From Paludibacteraceae bacterium (GTDB lineage: Bacteria; Bacteroidota; Bacteroidia; Bacteroidales; Paludibacteraceae), in assembly GCA_024401455.1 (NCBI GenBank), contig JAKSLA010000017.1:1-57407 (forward strand): a DNA stretch of 57,407 nt, given 5' to 3'. Below are positions 1 to 8,425 of the stretch, in pieces (the stretch's first letter is position 1; each line of letters opens with the position of its first letter). Under the pieces are notes generated by a model. It did not search any database. It saw nothing but the letters and a program-made list of their open reading frames with translations, and had not been told where the DNA came from. Position numbers and translations under genes: made by a program.

Positions 1-3000
1 AAGACTCTTGCGAGGTAAGCTTCCGCATCAAGGATACAGAAGACCCTAAGGCCGACTGCTCGAAGATGGAGGACTACGACGTCTTCATCACATCGACAGC
101 ATGCGACACGACCTTCTTGTTGCACGAGCCAGAGGGCGTCTTCACGGACAACTGCGGCATCGACCACTACGGCTTCACATGGAAGTTCCAAGACGGAGAG
201 ATGTCGGAAGGCAAGGCCTACAACGCAGAGAACGCTACGTTGACGTTCAAGCCAGGCAAGTACACCATCACATGGTGGGCTGAGGACAAGGAAGGCTTGA
301 AGTCGGAGAACTGTACACAAACCATCACCGTACGCGACTCGTCCATCTTCAAGGTGACATGTCCTAACGACGAGAGCGACAAGGTATATGACGTACAGAT
401 CTGCGAGAACCCAACCGGCGATTTGCTGCTCGACTCATTGACGCAGGCCGTTTACAAGCCAACGGCAACGTTCACGAAGAATTGTGACGACGTAGTCTAT
501 CCAACCATCGAGGAGACCGTTTACATCCGAGATGCGGAATCAACGGAGTGGACATTGATGAAGGAGGTGACCAGCCTTGAGTTGAAGAAGGAGTACGTCG
601 TACGCTGGAAGTTCTCCGTGGAGGCAACCGACCAGGTGGCAGCCATGGCAGACTCCTCATGTGAATACAATGTACGCATCGGCGACGTGACCATCCCAGA
701 GTTCACTTGCCCAACATTGGGTGAAGCAAATACGGAGATTACATCAACCGACTGCATGGCCAAGATGGACATCAACTTGGGCGACTTGGCACCGACAGAC
801 AACTGTGAGAGTGACCCAGCCGACTTCACATACGGCTACTACATAAAGGATTACTCGGAAGACACCACATACGTGGCTTACACGACATCGCCAATCAAGG
901 TTGAAATGCGCGTCAGCCCAGATCCATACACGGTGGTATGGGTGGTGGCCGACAAGGCAGGCAACCGTGCCGAGTGTGAGCAGGTTGTTAAGGCCAACGA
1001 CATCACCAAGCCGGTGATTACTTGTCCAGCCGACACGGCTATCAAGGTTACAACGGCGTGCGACACGACGATGACCATCTCCGCACCTGAGGTTTCAGAC
1101 AACTGTACGGGCGACATCACCTTCACCTACCAGATAGGTGAAGCAACGGCAGAAGCGTACACCGCACCGTTCGACTATACGTTCCCATTGGGCGAGACGA
1201 CCATCACATGGATAGCGAAGGATTCAACGGGCAACGAGTCGGAGCCATGCGTCCGCAACTACGAGGTGACGGACAAGACAGGCTTCAACTTCTACTGTCC
1301 AGACATGAAGGATGTAGTCATCGACACTTGCGTGGTGATCAACTGGGCGACATTGGAGAAGATGATTCCAGAGGATCAAACGCCTTTGGCAACCTATTTG
1401 AACTGTGCCGAGAATATTAAAGACACGTTGGCACCAACCATCACCTACAAGGTGGACGGAGGTGATGCAACGGCCATCTCATCCGACCTCGAGTTCGAGT
1501 ATGGTAAGACATATATACTTACTTACAACTTCAAGAAAGAGGGAGAGAACATCGAAACGTTCGAGCAGGAGTGTACGATCAATGTGACGGTAAAAGACAC
1601 AGCCGCACCAATCTTCGATTGTACGAAGGTGGCAGGCGAAATCACGTTGGATGTGGTGAATGGATGCGATACCACTTACGAGTTGATCGCACCGGCGGCA
1701 GCCGTGTCAGACACCTGCACGAAGGATTCAGCCGACTTCAAGTTCTTCTATTCGATCGATGGCGGAACGAAGAAGGCCTTCGAAACAGCATCTTCAGAAG
1801 TATTCCAAGTAGGCAAGAACTACACCATCACTTGGAGCGTGAAGGATGAGCACGACAACGATGCTCGCACAACTTGTGATCAGACTGTTACCGTGAACGA
1901 CAAGCGCAAGATCAACTTGACTTGTCCAAGCGAGGACGACATCACCTTCAACTGGTGTGACACGGGCGACGACTATCAATGGAAGAACACGGAGTTCAGC
2001 ATCAAGGACACATTGTTGAACCAGTCAAGCCACTGGCCAAGCGCATCGGCAACGAAGTGCGCAAACGGCACGGAGACGACGGAGACCGTAGCACTTGACT
2101 CCACCATCTATCTGTTCGACGGAACAGCATGGAGCGAGATGACGGACGAGACGAAGTTCTCCTACGACACGGAATACAAGATCAAGTGGGTATATGCCAA
2201 GAGCGGCGAGTACTTGGCAGAGGTGAAAGACTCTTGCGAGGTAAGCTTCCGCATCAAGGATACAGAAGACCCTAAGGCCGATTGTTCGAAGATGGAGAAC
2301 TACGACATCTATATCGCAACGGCTGCTTGCGATACAACATTCAAGTTGCACGAACCAGCAGGTGTCTTCTATGACAATTGTGGAATTGACCACTATGGCT
2401 TCATGTTGAAGTTCAGCAATGATTCTACATCAGAAGCACTCGTTTACAATGACGAGACTGCTCAAGTTTCATGGAGACCAGGTACATATACCATCACATG
2501 GTGGGCTGAAGACAAAGAAGGTCAGAAGTCTCCTGAATGTAACCAAGTAGTAACCGTTTACGATACGGTTCCACCTGCAGTTGATTGTTCTGTATTTGAG
2601 GATGTCTCAATCATCTGGACAGAACTTGGTGATGTAGTGCCGTTCGAAAATGTTGTCGAGGCAGGTTTGGTCATCGACCCATCAATCAAGGGTGATTGCG
2701 ACGGTGATATATTCGGAATTCCTTCCAGAAGTGATAATGTTGCATTTGAGTCTCCATTCATGGTAGATACGATGACCATCGTCACTTGGACATTTACAGA
2801 TTCTTCTAAGAATTCATCAACATGTACACAAAACATCTACATCCAGAATTTGATGGATATTCCAATCGAGTGTCCTACATTGGAAAAGGATCTTTACAAT
2901 TGTGTCGAAGACATTCCTGCTCCTTATGCAAATTGGGAAGAGTTCACTGCGGCTGGAGGATCAGCGTTGGCAGAGAAGTATTTGAAGCTTTCTACGTTCG

Positions 3001-5003
3001 GAGTTGAGGAGACTCGCACTGGTCAATGCACGGTTGAGGTTAAGCGTACATACTATGTTTACGATTTGAAGAACCATCGTTCAGAGTGTGAACAGATCTT
3101 TACCGTAGTTGATACGATAGCTCCTGTCATTACATCGACGGTAGAAAATCTTGTCTTGGGTTGTAAGGATGATATTCCTGAGGCACCAGTTGTTTATGCT
3201 ACAGACGCATGTCAAACAACGCAGATTATTGCTGACTTGCATGAGGTGAATGATCGTTCAACAGATACACACTCTTGTGGTTATTATAACTATACGATTA
3301 CAAGAACGTGGACGGCAACAGATTCTTGTGGCAATACCAGTGAGCCTTTGGTTCAATACATTTCTGTGGTTGACACAATCGATCCTCACTTCAACTTCCC
3401 AGATGACTGGAGAGATACAGTTTTGGCTGTGGCTATAAAGGGTTGTGAATTCCAGATTCCAGACTTCTCTTCTAAGGTTCGCTCTATCATAGAGGATAAT
3501 TGTACGGAGACGGAAGACTTGATTATTCAACAAGTTCCTGCAGCAGGTACAAGCATTGACGATTCTAAATTTGTGAAGGTCTATGTGAGTGACTTCTGTG
3601 GCAACAAAGACTCTCTTGAGATTTATGTGATGATGTCAACACCGAAGGCAATTGTAACGCTTAATGCCAATTCGTTGACCACTTGTGTTTCTGATTCAAC
3701 TGCGATAAGCTTGTGGTCTCAGAATGTGAGAGAGGCTCATGGTAGAATGTATGTTTATGATTGGGACGGTACAATTACCACAATCCCTTCTACATTCACC
3801 TATGACTGCTATAAAGAGAACATCTCGGATACAACGCTTGTCTTCTCGGATAACTTCGTGACGAATGGTAGTAAGTTCTATTCAACGGATAGAGAGTTCT
3901 ATAACAGACAAAGAGATTCTTTGATTAACTTGACAAGAAGGGCTCAGTCTGGTCTCTACTACTTCGTGGCAATGGATACGCTTACGTTGTGTTCCGATAC
4001 GGCTTCGGCTTATTTGGATTTCAGAGAGCGCCCACGTATCAGCATGAATTCAGGTGACTTCTCAGTCTGTGAATTTGACTCTTTGCCTTTGGATCAGATT
4101 ATGTCAGAATTCTCTGTATGTCTTGACGATATGGGTTATCCTATTACAGATGAGGGATGGATGATTGATGGTCATAAATATACTTCAACTGACTCGGTAT
4201 TGACCGTTTCTGATAGGCTTTCTCTCTACTACTATGCAGAGAATGAGTGTGGTTCGACATCTTCGTTGGATTCTTATTTCGGAGCATGTTTCAGATACCC
4301 TGTAGGTGCTGACTCGGTAGAAGTATTTGGTTCAGAGATGAATGTCAAGTTGTTCCGCGAGGATAGGTTGGTGGTTTCTTCTTCCATCACATTGGATGTT
4401 CACCATAGATTTGACGAGAAGTCGATGATGTTGGTTGCTGATCCATCCGATCCGGCTACGATATTCATCGGTGATAATGCGACATTGTCATTGCATACTA
4501 ATCAAAAACCTTCGAATATTGACTGGTATCGTGTGGTTGACCACTTCGATGCACGTTTCGGAAACAAATATGATTTGAATGGTGAATTGCTTGATGCCGA
4601 TTCTTTGGGATTGGAGGTAAATGATGAGTTGATCGATAGAACAGACTCAACGGAGTCCAGGTTCATGGAACAAATCCTCTACAATTTGACTGACTCTGCT
4701 ACATATTACGTTGTCGTTTCCGACTTCGTTTGTCCTTCAATGGCTTCGAATGTAGTTCAGATTAATGTCAATGACTTTGTGCCAACTGCAATTACTCCTT
4801 ATGATAAGGATGGATTGAATGACGTCTTCATGCCAAATTGCCCAGTAATTATCTTTAACCGATATGGACAAAAGATTCATGAAGGCTGGGGTTGGGATGG
4901 CTCTGATGCAGGAAGAATTGCCGATCCAGGCGTTTACTTCTATGAGTTGACATTCCCTTCCGGTGCTACGAGAAAGGGTACGATAGAGGTCGTTAAGTTT
5001 TAG
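1..5003 (+). CDS. Giant HYR-repeat surface protein with type B T9SS C-terminal domain (5' truncated)
   Basis: The frame is open from base 3, so the gene begins upstream of the window; about 1667 residues are visible. Modules of about 100-120 residues repeat, many with the hyalin-repeat (HYR) pattern: a Cys-Pro start such as VITCPAD, a central DNC, then TITW and KDSTGN-like strands. The last ~70 residues (TAITPYDKDGLNDVF, NRYGQKIHEGWGWDG, GVYFYELTF) are the gliding-motility-associated C-terminal domain, a type B T9SS sorting signal, so the protein should be exported through the outer membrane and displayed or released. Bases 1-55 equal bases 2227-2281 exactly (offset 742 codons), showing a long-period internal repeat. 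Codons before about 2281 are C-ending and GC-rich; after it they become T-ending. Probably an adhesin or matrix protein; the ligand is unknown. Confidence 0.85.
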   Translation, partial: DSCEVSFRIKDTEDPKADCSKMEDYDVFITSTACDTTFLLHEPEGVFTDNCGIDHYGFTWKFQDGEMSEGKAYNAENATLTFKPGKYTITWWAEDKEGLKSENCTQTITVRDSSIFKVTCPNDESDKVYDVQICENPTGDLLLDSLTQAVYKPTATFTKNCDDVVYPTIEETVYIRDAESTEWTLMKEVTSLELKKEYVVRWKFSVEATDQVAAMADSSCEYNVRIGDVTIPEFTCPTLGEANTEITSTDCMAKMDINLGDLAPTDNCESDPADFTYGYYIKDYSEDTTYVAYTTSPIKVEMRVSPDPYTVVWVVADKAGNRAECEQVVKANDITKPVITCPADTAIKVTTACDTTMTISAPEVSDNCTGDITFTYQIGEATAEAYTAPFDYTFPLGETTITWIAKDSTGNESEPCVRNYEVTDKTGFNFYCPDMKDVVIDTCVVINWATLEKMIPEDQTPLATYLNCAENIKDTLAPTITYKVDGGDATAISSDLEFEYGKTYILTYNFKKEGENIETFEQECTINVTVKDTAAPIFDCTKVAGEITLDVVNGCDTTYELIAPAAAVSDTCTKDSADFKFFYSIDGGTKKAFETASSEVFQVGKNYTITWSVKDEHDNDARTTCDQTVTVNDKRKINLTCPSEDDITFNWCDTGDDYQWKNTEFSIKDTLLNQSSHWPSASATKCANGTETTETVALDSTIYLFDGTAWSEMTDETKFSYDTEYKIKWVYAKSGEYLAEVKDSCEVSFRIKDTEDPKADCSKMENYDIYIATAACDTTFKLHEPAGVFYDNCGIDHYGFMLKFSNDSTSEALVYNDETAQVSWRPGTYTITWWAEDKEGQKSPECNQVVTVYDTVPPAVDCSVFEDVSIIWTELGDVVPFENVVEAGLVIDPSIKGDCDGDIFGIPSRSDNVAFESPFMVDTMTIVTWTFTDSSKNSSTCTQNIYIQNLMDIPIECPTLEKDLYNCVEDIPAPYANWEEFTAAGGSALAEKYLKLSTFGVEETRTGQCTVEVKRTYYVYDLKNHRSECEQIFTVVDTIAPVITSTVENLVLGCKDDIPEAPVVYATDACQTTQIIADLHEVNDRSTDTHSCGYYNYTITRTWTATDSCGNTSEPLVQYISVVDTIDPHFNFPDDWRDTVLAVAIKGCEFQIPDFSSKVRSIIEDNCTETEDLIIQQVPAAGTSIDDSKFVKVYVSDFCGNKDSLEIYVMMSTPKAIVTLNANSLTTCVSDSTAISLWSQNVREAHGRMYVYDWDGTITTIPSTFTYDCYKENISDTTLVFSDNFVTNGSKFYSTDREFYNRQRDSLINLTRRAQSGLYYFVAMDTLTLCSDTASAYLDFRERPRISMNSGDFSVCEFDSLPLDQIMSEFSVCLDDMGYPITDEGWMIDGHKYTSTDSVLTVSDRLSLYYYAENECGSTSSLDSYFGACFRYPVGADSVEVFGSEMNVKLFREDRLVVSSSITLDVHHRFDEKSMMLVADPSDPATIFIGDNATLSLHTNQKPSNIDWYRVVDHFDARFGNKYDLNGELLDADSLGLEVNDELIDRTDSTESRFMEQILYNLTDSATYYVVVSDFVCPSMASNVVQINVNDFVPTAITPYDKDGLNDVFMPNCPVIIFNRYGQKIHEGWGWDGSDAGRIADPGVYFYELTFPSGATRKGTIEVVKF

Positions 5004-5024
5004 TATTTAAGAATATGATTAGTA

Positions 5025-5062
5025 AGAAGACGAATCTTGTGATCAAGGTTCGTCTTCTTTTT
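5025..5062 (+). terminator. Intrinsic terminator of the HYR giant gene
   Basis: A perfect 14-bp stem (GAAGACGAATCTTG / CAAGGTTCGTCTTC) with a TGAT loop is followed by five T. It lies 22 bases after the stop codon. Confidence 0.85.
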
Positions 5063-5207
5063 GGTTAGAGGAGTTCTGTTAATCTCCTTTTCATCGTATT
5101 GATGAATGTGATCTTGTGAATTTTGAATCGTAAAGTGATTTTAAGATAGAAAAAGTGGGGCTTTTATTCTTGAAATCGTTTATTTTGCGAAAAAATTAAA
5201 TTGAGTT

Positions 5208-6260
5208 ATGAAGAAAGTATTTATGATATTGCCTCTTTTGGCATTATTGGGGTGCTCGGGAGGAGAACAAAAAAAGAGTAAGTCGGTAGCGGCGGAAACT
5301 AAAACAGATGTTGTCAAGTTGATAGATGAAGTTCCCGAGCCGTCCGAGCCTTGTGTTGAAATTTCGGTTAAGGGTGTAAAGATTGACGAGTGTTCATTCC
5401 CTGACGAGGCATTTAGAAATTTTGTCTTGGCAAAAGAATACGGCAAAGATGGGTATTTGGCTCAAGAAGAGGTGGATACGATAAAGGTTTTGAATTGTGA
5501 AGATGCCGGGATTCGAAAATTGAAAGGAATCGAATTCTGTACGGCGTTGACAGAGTTGAATGGTATGGACAATCGACTTTTATCTTTAGACTTAAGTCAG
5601 AATTTGGCATTGAAAAAACTCTTCTGTTCTGGAAATGTTATTTCAAAGTTGGATATAAGTAAGAATGTTGCTCTGACAGGTTTGTATTGTTATGACAATC
5701 AACTTGATACGTTGGATTTGTCTAATAACAAGGCTTTGGCAGACTTGACCTGTTGGGGAAATCAATTAGCCTCGTTGGATTTGTCCCATAATCTTGATTT
5801 GACGACATTGGATTGTTCAAAGAATCAACTCCCAGTTTTGGATGTAAGCCTCAACAAGAAGTTGACTTCTTTGGATTGTGCTAAAAATCAGATAGATTCT
5901 TTGAATCTATCGAAGAATGTGGCACTGACACGCTTCCTTTGTGATGATAACAACTTTACTAAACTGGATTTAAATAAGAACGTAGCATTGACAGAAGTGT
6001 ATTGTTCTGGCAATAAGATAGCGACTCTGAATGTGACAAAAAATAAAGCTTTGTTAGCCCTCGACTGTGCGAAGAATGAGTTGACAACTTTGGACGTTAC
6101 TAAAAACGAGAAATTGCGTGTCCTAACTTGCTATCGTAATTCGCTTCAAACTTTGGATTTGTCGGGAAACCCTATGTTGACTGTATTGAATTGTAAAAAT
6201 AATCAGATTGACTCATTGGATGTTAGTAAAAATGCGAAGTTGACCCGATGCATCAAGTGA
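5208..6260 (+). CDS. Leucine-rich-repeat (internalin-like) lipoprotein
   Basis: 350 residues. The N-terminus MKKVFMILPLLALLGCSGG has a lipobox with Cys16, so a signal-peptidase-II lipoprotein is expected. Residues ~50-90 look like the cap that precedes bacterial leucine-rich repeats (FPDEAFRNFV, then a KDGYLAQEE loop resembling an EF-hand). From ~100 to the end there are about eleven repeats of ~21 residues with the pattern LTxLDCSxNQLxxLDLSxN, with Cys at the usual asparagine-ladder side. Such solenoids normally bind protein or carbohydrate partners; no partner can be read from context. It stands alone between the terminator at 5025 and the repeat block at 6336. Confidence 0.85.
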   Translation: MKKVFMILPLLALLGCSGGEQKKSKSVAAETKTDVVKLIDEVPEPSEPCVEISVKGVKIDECSFPDEAFRNFVLAKEYGKDGYLAQEEVDTIKVLNCEDAGIRKLKGIEFCTALTELNGMDNRLLSLDLSQNLALKKLFCSGNVISKLDISKNVALTGLYCYDNQLDTLDLSNNKALADLTCWGNQLASLDLSHNLDLTTLDCSKNQLPVLDVSLNKKLTSLDCAKNQIDSLNLSKNVALTRFLCDDNNFTKLDLNKNVALTEVYCSGNKIATLNVTKNKALLALDCAKNELTTLDVTKNEKLRVLTCYRNSLQTLDLSGNPMLTVLNCKNNQIDSLDVSKNAKLTRCIK

Positions 6261-6335
6261 AAATAGATGATTTTGGGGCATAAGGCGGGTGCTCTCATGG
6301 ACACCGCCTTCCTTCTGGACCATTGTACGGGCACC

Positions 6336-6410
6336 CCTTGTGGGTGCCCTCTTCGTTTAATAACCTTGTGGGTGCCCTCTTCGTTTAATAATCTCATGGG
6401 TGCCCTCTTC
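6336..6410. repeat. Tandem 28-bp repeats, CCTTGTGGGTGCCCTCTTCG type
   Basis: Two identical 28-base units (6336-6363 and 6364-6391) beginning CCTTGTGGGTGCCCTCTTCG and ending TTTAATAA are followed by a third partial unit (6392-6410). They are much richer in GC than the flanks, and there are no unique spacers, so this is not a CRISPR array. The core GGGTGCCC is related to the GGGCGGGCAC core of the next block. Confidence 0.8.
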
Positions 6411-6458
6411 TGAAATCTCCAACGGTGGGATAAAATCTCTACGGAGATGGATTCCCCA

Positions 6459-6582
6459 ATAAAAGGGGCGGGCACAAGGCGTCGATTCAATAAAAGGCGG
6501 GCACAAGGCACCGCCTCAAATAAAAGGGCGGGCACAAGGCACCGCCTCAAATAAAAGGGCGGGCACAAGGCGCCGCCCCTAC
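6459..6582. repeat. Tandem ~30-bp GC-rich repeats, AAAGGGCGGGCACAAGGC type
   Basis: Four units of about 30 bases share AATAAAAGG(G)CGGGCACAAGGC, most continuing CACCGCCTCA. The last ends GGCGCCGCCCCTACG. The terminal CTA (6579-6581) is, on the minus strand, the TAG stop codon of the neighbouring ABC transporter gene. The same GGGCGGGCACAAGGC...GCCCCTAC sequence recurs at 18107-18153. It fits a REP-like dispersed element family; no mobilising enzyme is seen. Confidence 0.8.
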
Positions 6583-8396
6583 GCAAATTGGCTACTATAA
6601 ATCTTGTGGTAGGCACCGCCTCTTTGGATAAGTTCCTCGTGCTTGCCACATTCCACGATTCGCCCGTTCTCCATGACAAGGATCTTGTCGGCGTTCTTGA
6701 TGGTGCTTAAACGGTGAGCAATGATGAAGCAAGTCTTGCCTACGGTGAGATTAGCGATTGCTTTCTGAATCAAAACTTCCGTACGGGTGTCGATGTTGCT
6801 GGTTGCTTCGTCGAGGATAAGGATCGGAGCATTGACAAGCACGGCGCGCGCGATGGTGAGCAACTGCCGCTGTCCGTGACTGATGTCTTCTCCTTGCTCG
6901 CGGAGTACGGTTTCAAATCCGTCGGCCTCACGTAAGGTAAAATGATAGGCGTTGGCTGTCTCTGCGGCCTCCTTGATCTCTTGGTCGGTCGCATGAGGCT
7001 TTCCGTAACTGATGTTGAATTTGATGCTCTCTGAGAATAGGAACGGCTCTTGCAAGACGATGCCCAATGCGTTGCGGAGACTCGATTGCGTAAGGTCGCG
7101 AATGTCTTTTCCGTCGATGGTGATACGCCCTCCGTTGATGTCGTAGAATCGGGTCAGCAAATTGATGAGGGTGCTTTTCCCTGCACCGGTTCCGCCGACT
7201 ATGGCGATGACTTCTCCTGGCTCGGCTGTGAATGAGATGTTTTTCACGATAGGCTTTCCCTCCTCATAGCCGAATGTCACGTCGTCGAATACCACTCTTC
7301 CGACAACATTCTCCAGCGTTTCTGCGTTTTCTTTGTCCGTCACTTCAGGCTTCTCGTCCAAAAGCTTGAATATGCGCTCTGCGCCTGCGATGGCTGATTG
7401 TACGGAGTTGAATTGCGTTGCTATCTGGTTGATGGGGCGTTGGAAGTTCTTAGAGTAGAGTAGGAACGATTGAATGACTCCGACGGAGATGGAACCTTTG
7501 GCGGCAAAGATACTTCCTGCCACAGTGACGATGATGTAGGAGAGGTTGTCAAGCACACGCATTAGCGGCATCAAAATGCCACTATAGATTTGTGCTGAAC
7601 TACCGGCCCTTTGCAAGTTGCGGTTCATTTGCTCAAATTTCTCTGCCTGTTTTTCCTCTTGTCCGAAACTCTTGATGACTTTCATGCCCACGATGTCCTC
7701 CTCAATCATTCCGTTGAGGTTTCCCAATGCTTGTTGTTGCTCTGCAAAATATTTGCGGGTGCGTTGCATGACAAATTTGCTGAGAAGAATGACCAAGGGG
7801 ATGGTGATGCAGACCATTCCCGTCATTTCTATGCTGAGGGAAAGCATAAGGAAGGCTGTTCCCACCAAAGTGAAACTACTGCTGATGAGTTGAATGATTG
7901 TTCGGCCAAGTGCATCGCGGATTAGTTCTACGTCGTTGGTGAAGTGGCTCATCGTCTCTCCTCTCAGTTTCGTGTCGTAGAATCGGATGCTTAGTGTGTG
8001 CAACTTCTCTATCATCTCTTCACGAATGGTACGCACAATGTTGAGTGAAGCCACTGCCATTAAATATTCTTGTGCCCAACTGCAAAGAGCGCTGCAGAGA
8101 TAGACAAGTGTCAAGATGATCAACATCCATTGCAGATGTTGGAAATCGACGGCACCGCCTTCTTGATAGGCAAGGCTGATACATTCGTCGATTGATTTAC
8201 CGATGAGAAGCGGCGCTAAAAGTTGTAAGCCTACTTCTGCAATTGAACAGAGCATGACAAGGACCAGTTTCCAACGTGAACTGCTCCAATAGGTGACGAG
8301 CCGTTTGATGGTCGTCCATGAATCATTTGCCTTTTCTACGGGTCGGCCCATATCGCTTATGCGGCGTTGTGGACCGTTATTATTTGCATTTCTCAT
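6579..8396 (-). CDS. ABC exporter half-transporter, subunit with the catalytic Walker B
   Basis: 605 residues: an N-terminal six-helix exporter membrane domain (to ~330) and a C-terminal nucleotide-binding domain. Walker A is GGTGAGKS (~401-408), Walker B LILDEATSNID with the catalytic Glu (~530), and the switch His is in IIAHRLSTI (~561). The signature motif is ISHGQ (~505-509) instead of LSGGQ, so its signature half-site is degenerate. This complements the partner encoded just upstream, which has intact LSGGQ but a defective Walker B and switch. Together they make a heterodimeric exporter with one active ATP site. I chose the ATG at 8396; a TTG three codons earlier is also open. Substrate unknown (multidrug or lipid are usual). 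The gene lies 29 bases after its partner in the same operon. Confidence 0.9.
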   Translation of the reverse strand: MRNANNNGPQRRISDMGRPVEKANDSWTTIKRLVTYWSSSRWKLVLVMLCSIAEVGLQLLAPLLIGKSIDECISLAYQEGGAVDFQHLQWMLIILTLVYLCSALCSWAQEYLMAVASLNIVRTIREEMIEKLHTLSIRFYDTKLRGETMSHFTNDVELIRDALGRTIIQLISSSFTLVGTAFLMLSLSIEMTGMVCITIPLVILLSKFVMQRTRKYFAEQQQALGNLNGMIEEDIVGMKVIKSFGQEEKQAEKFEQMNRNLQRAGSSAQIYSGILMPLMRVLDNLSYIIVTVAGSIFAAKGSISVGVIQSFLLYSKNFQRPINQIATQFNSVQSAIAGAERIFKLLDEKPEVTDKENAETLENVVGRVVFDDVTFGYEEGKPIVKNISFTAEPGEVIAIVGGTGAGKSTLINLLTRFYDINGGRITIDGKDIRDLTQSSLRNALGIVLQEPFLFSESIKFNISYGKPHATDQEIKEAAETANAYHFTLREADGFETVLREQGEDISHGQRQLLTIARAVLVNAPILILDEATSNIDTRTEVLIQKAIANLTVGKTCFIIAHRLSTIKNADKILVMENGRIVECGKHEELIQRGGAYHKIYSSQFA

Positions 8397-8425
8397 TTGT
8401 CTCAATTCTAAATAATATCAACCTC

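Noticed and set aside
6336-6582. CRISPR-like array of direct repeats
   Set aside because: Units are contiguous or nearly so, no unique spacers of constant length, and no cas genes; the units are short dispersed repeats.
8397-8405. TTG start three codons upstream for the ABC subunit
   Set aside because: The ATG at 8396 is an ordinary start and keeps the whole membrane domain; TTG is rare and has no better ribosome site.
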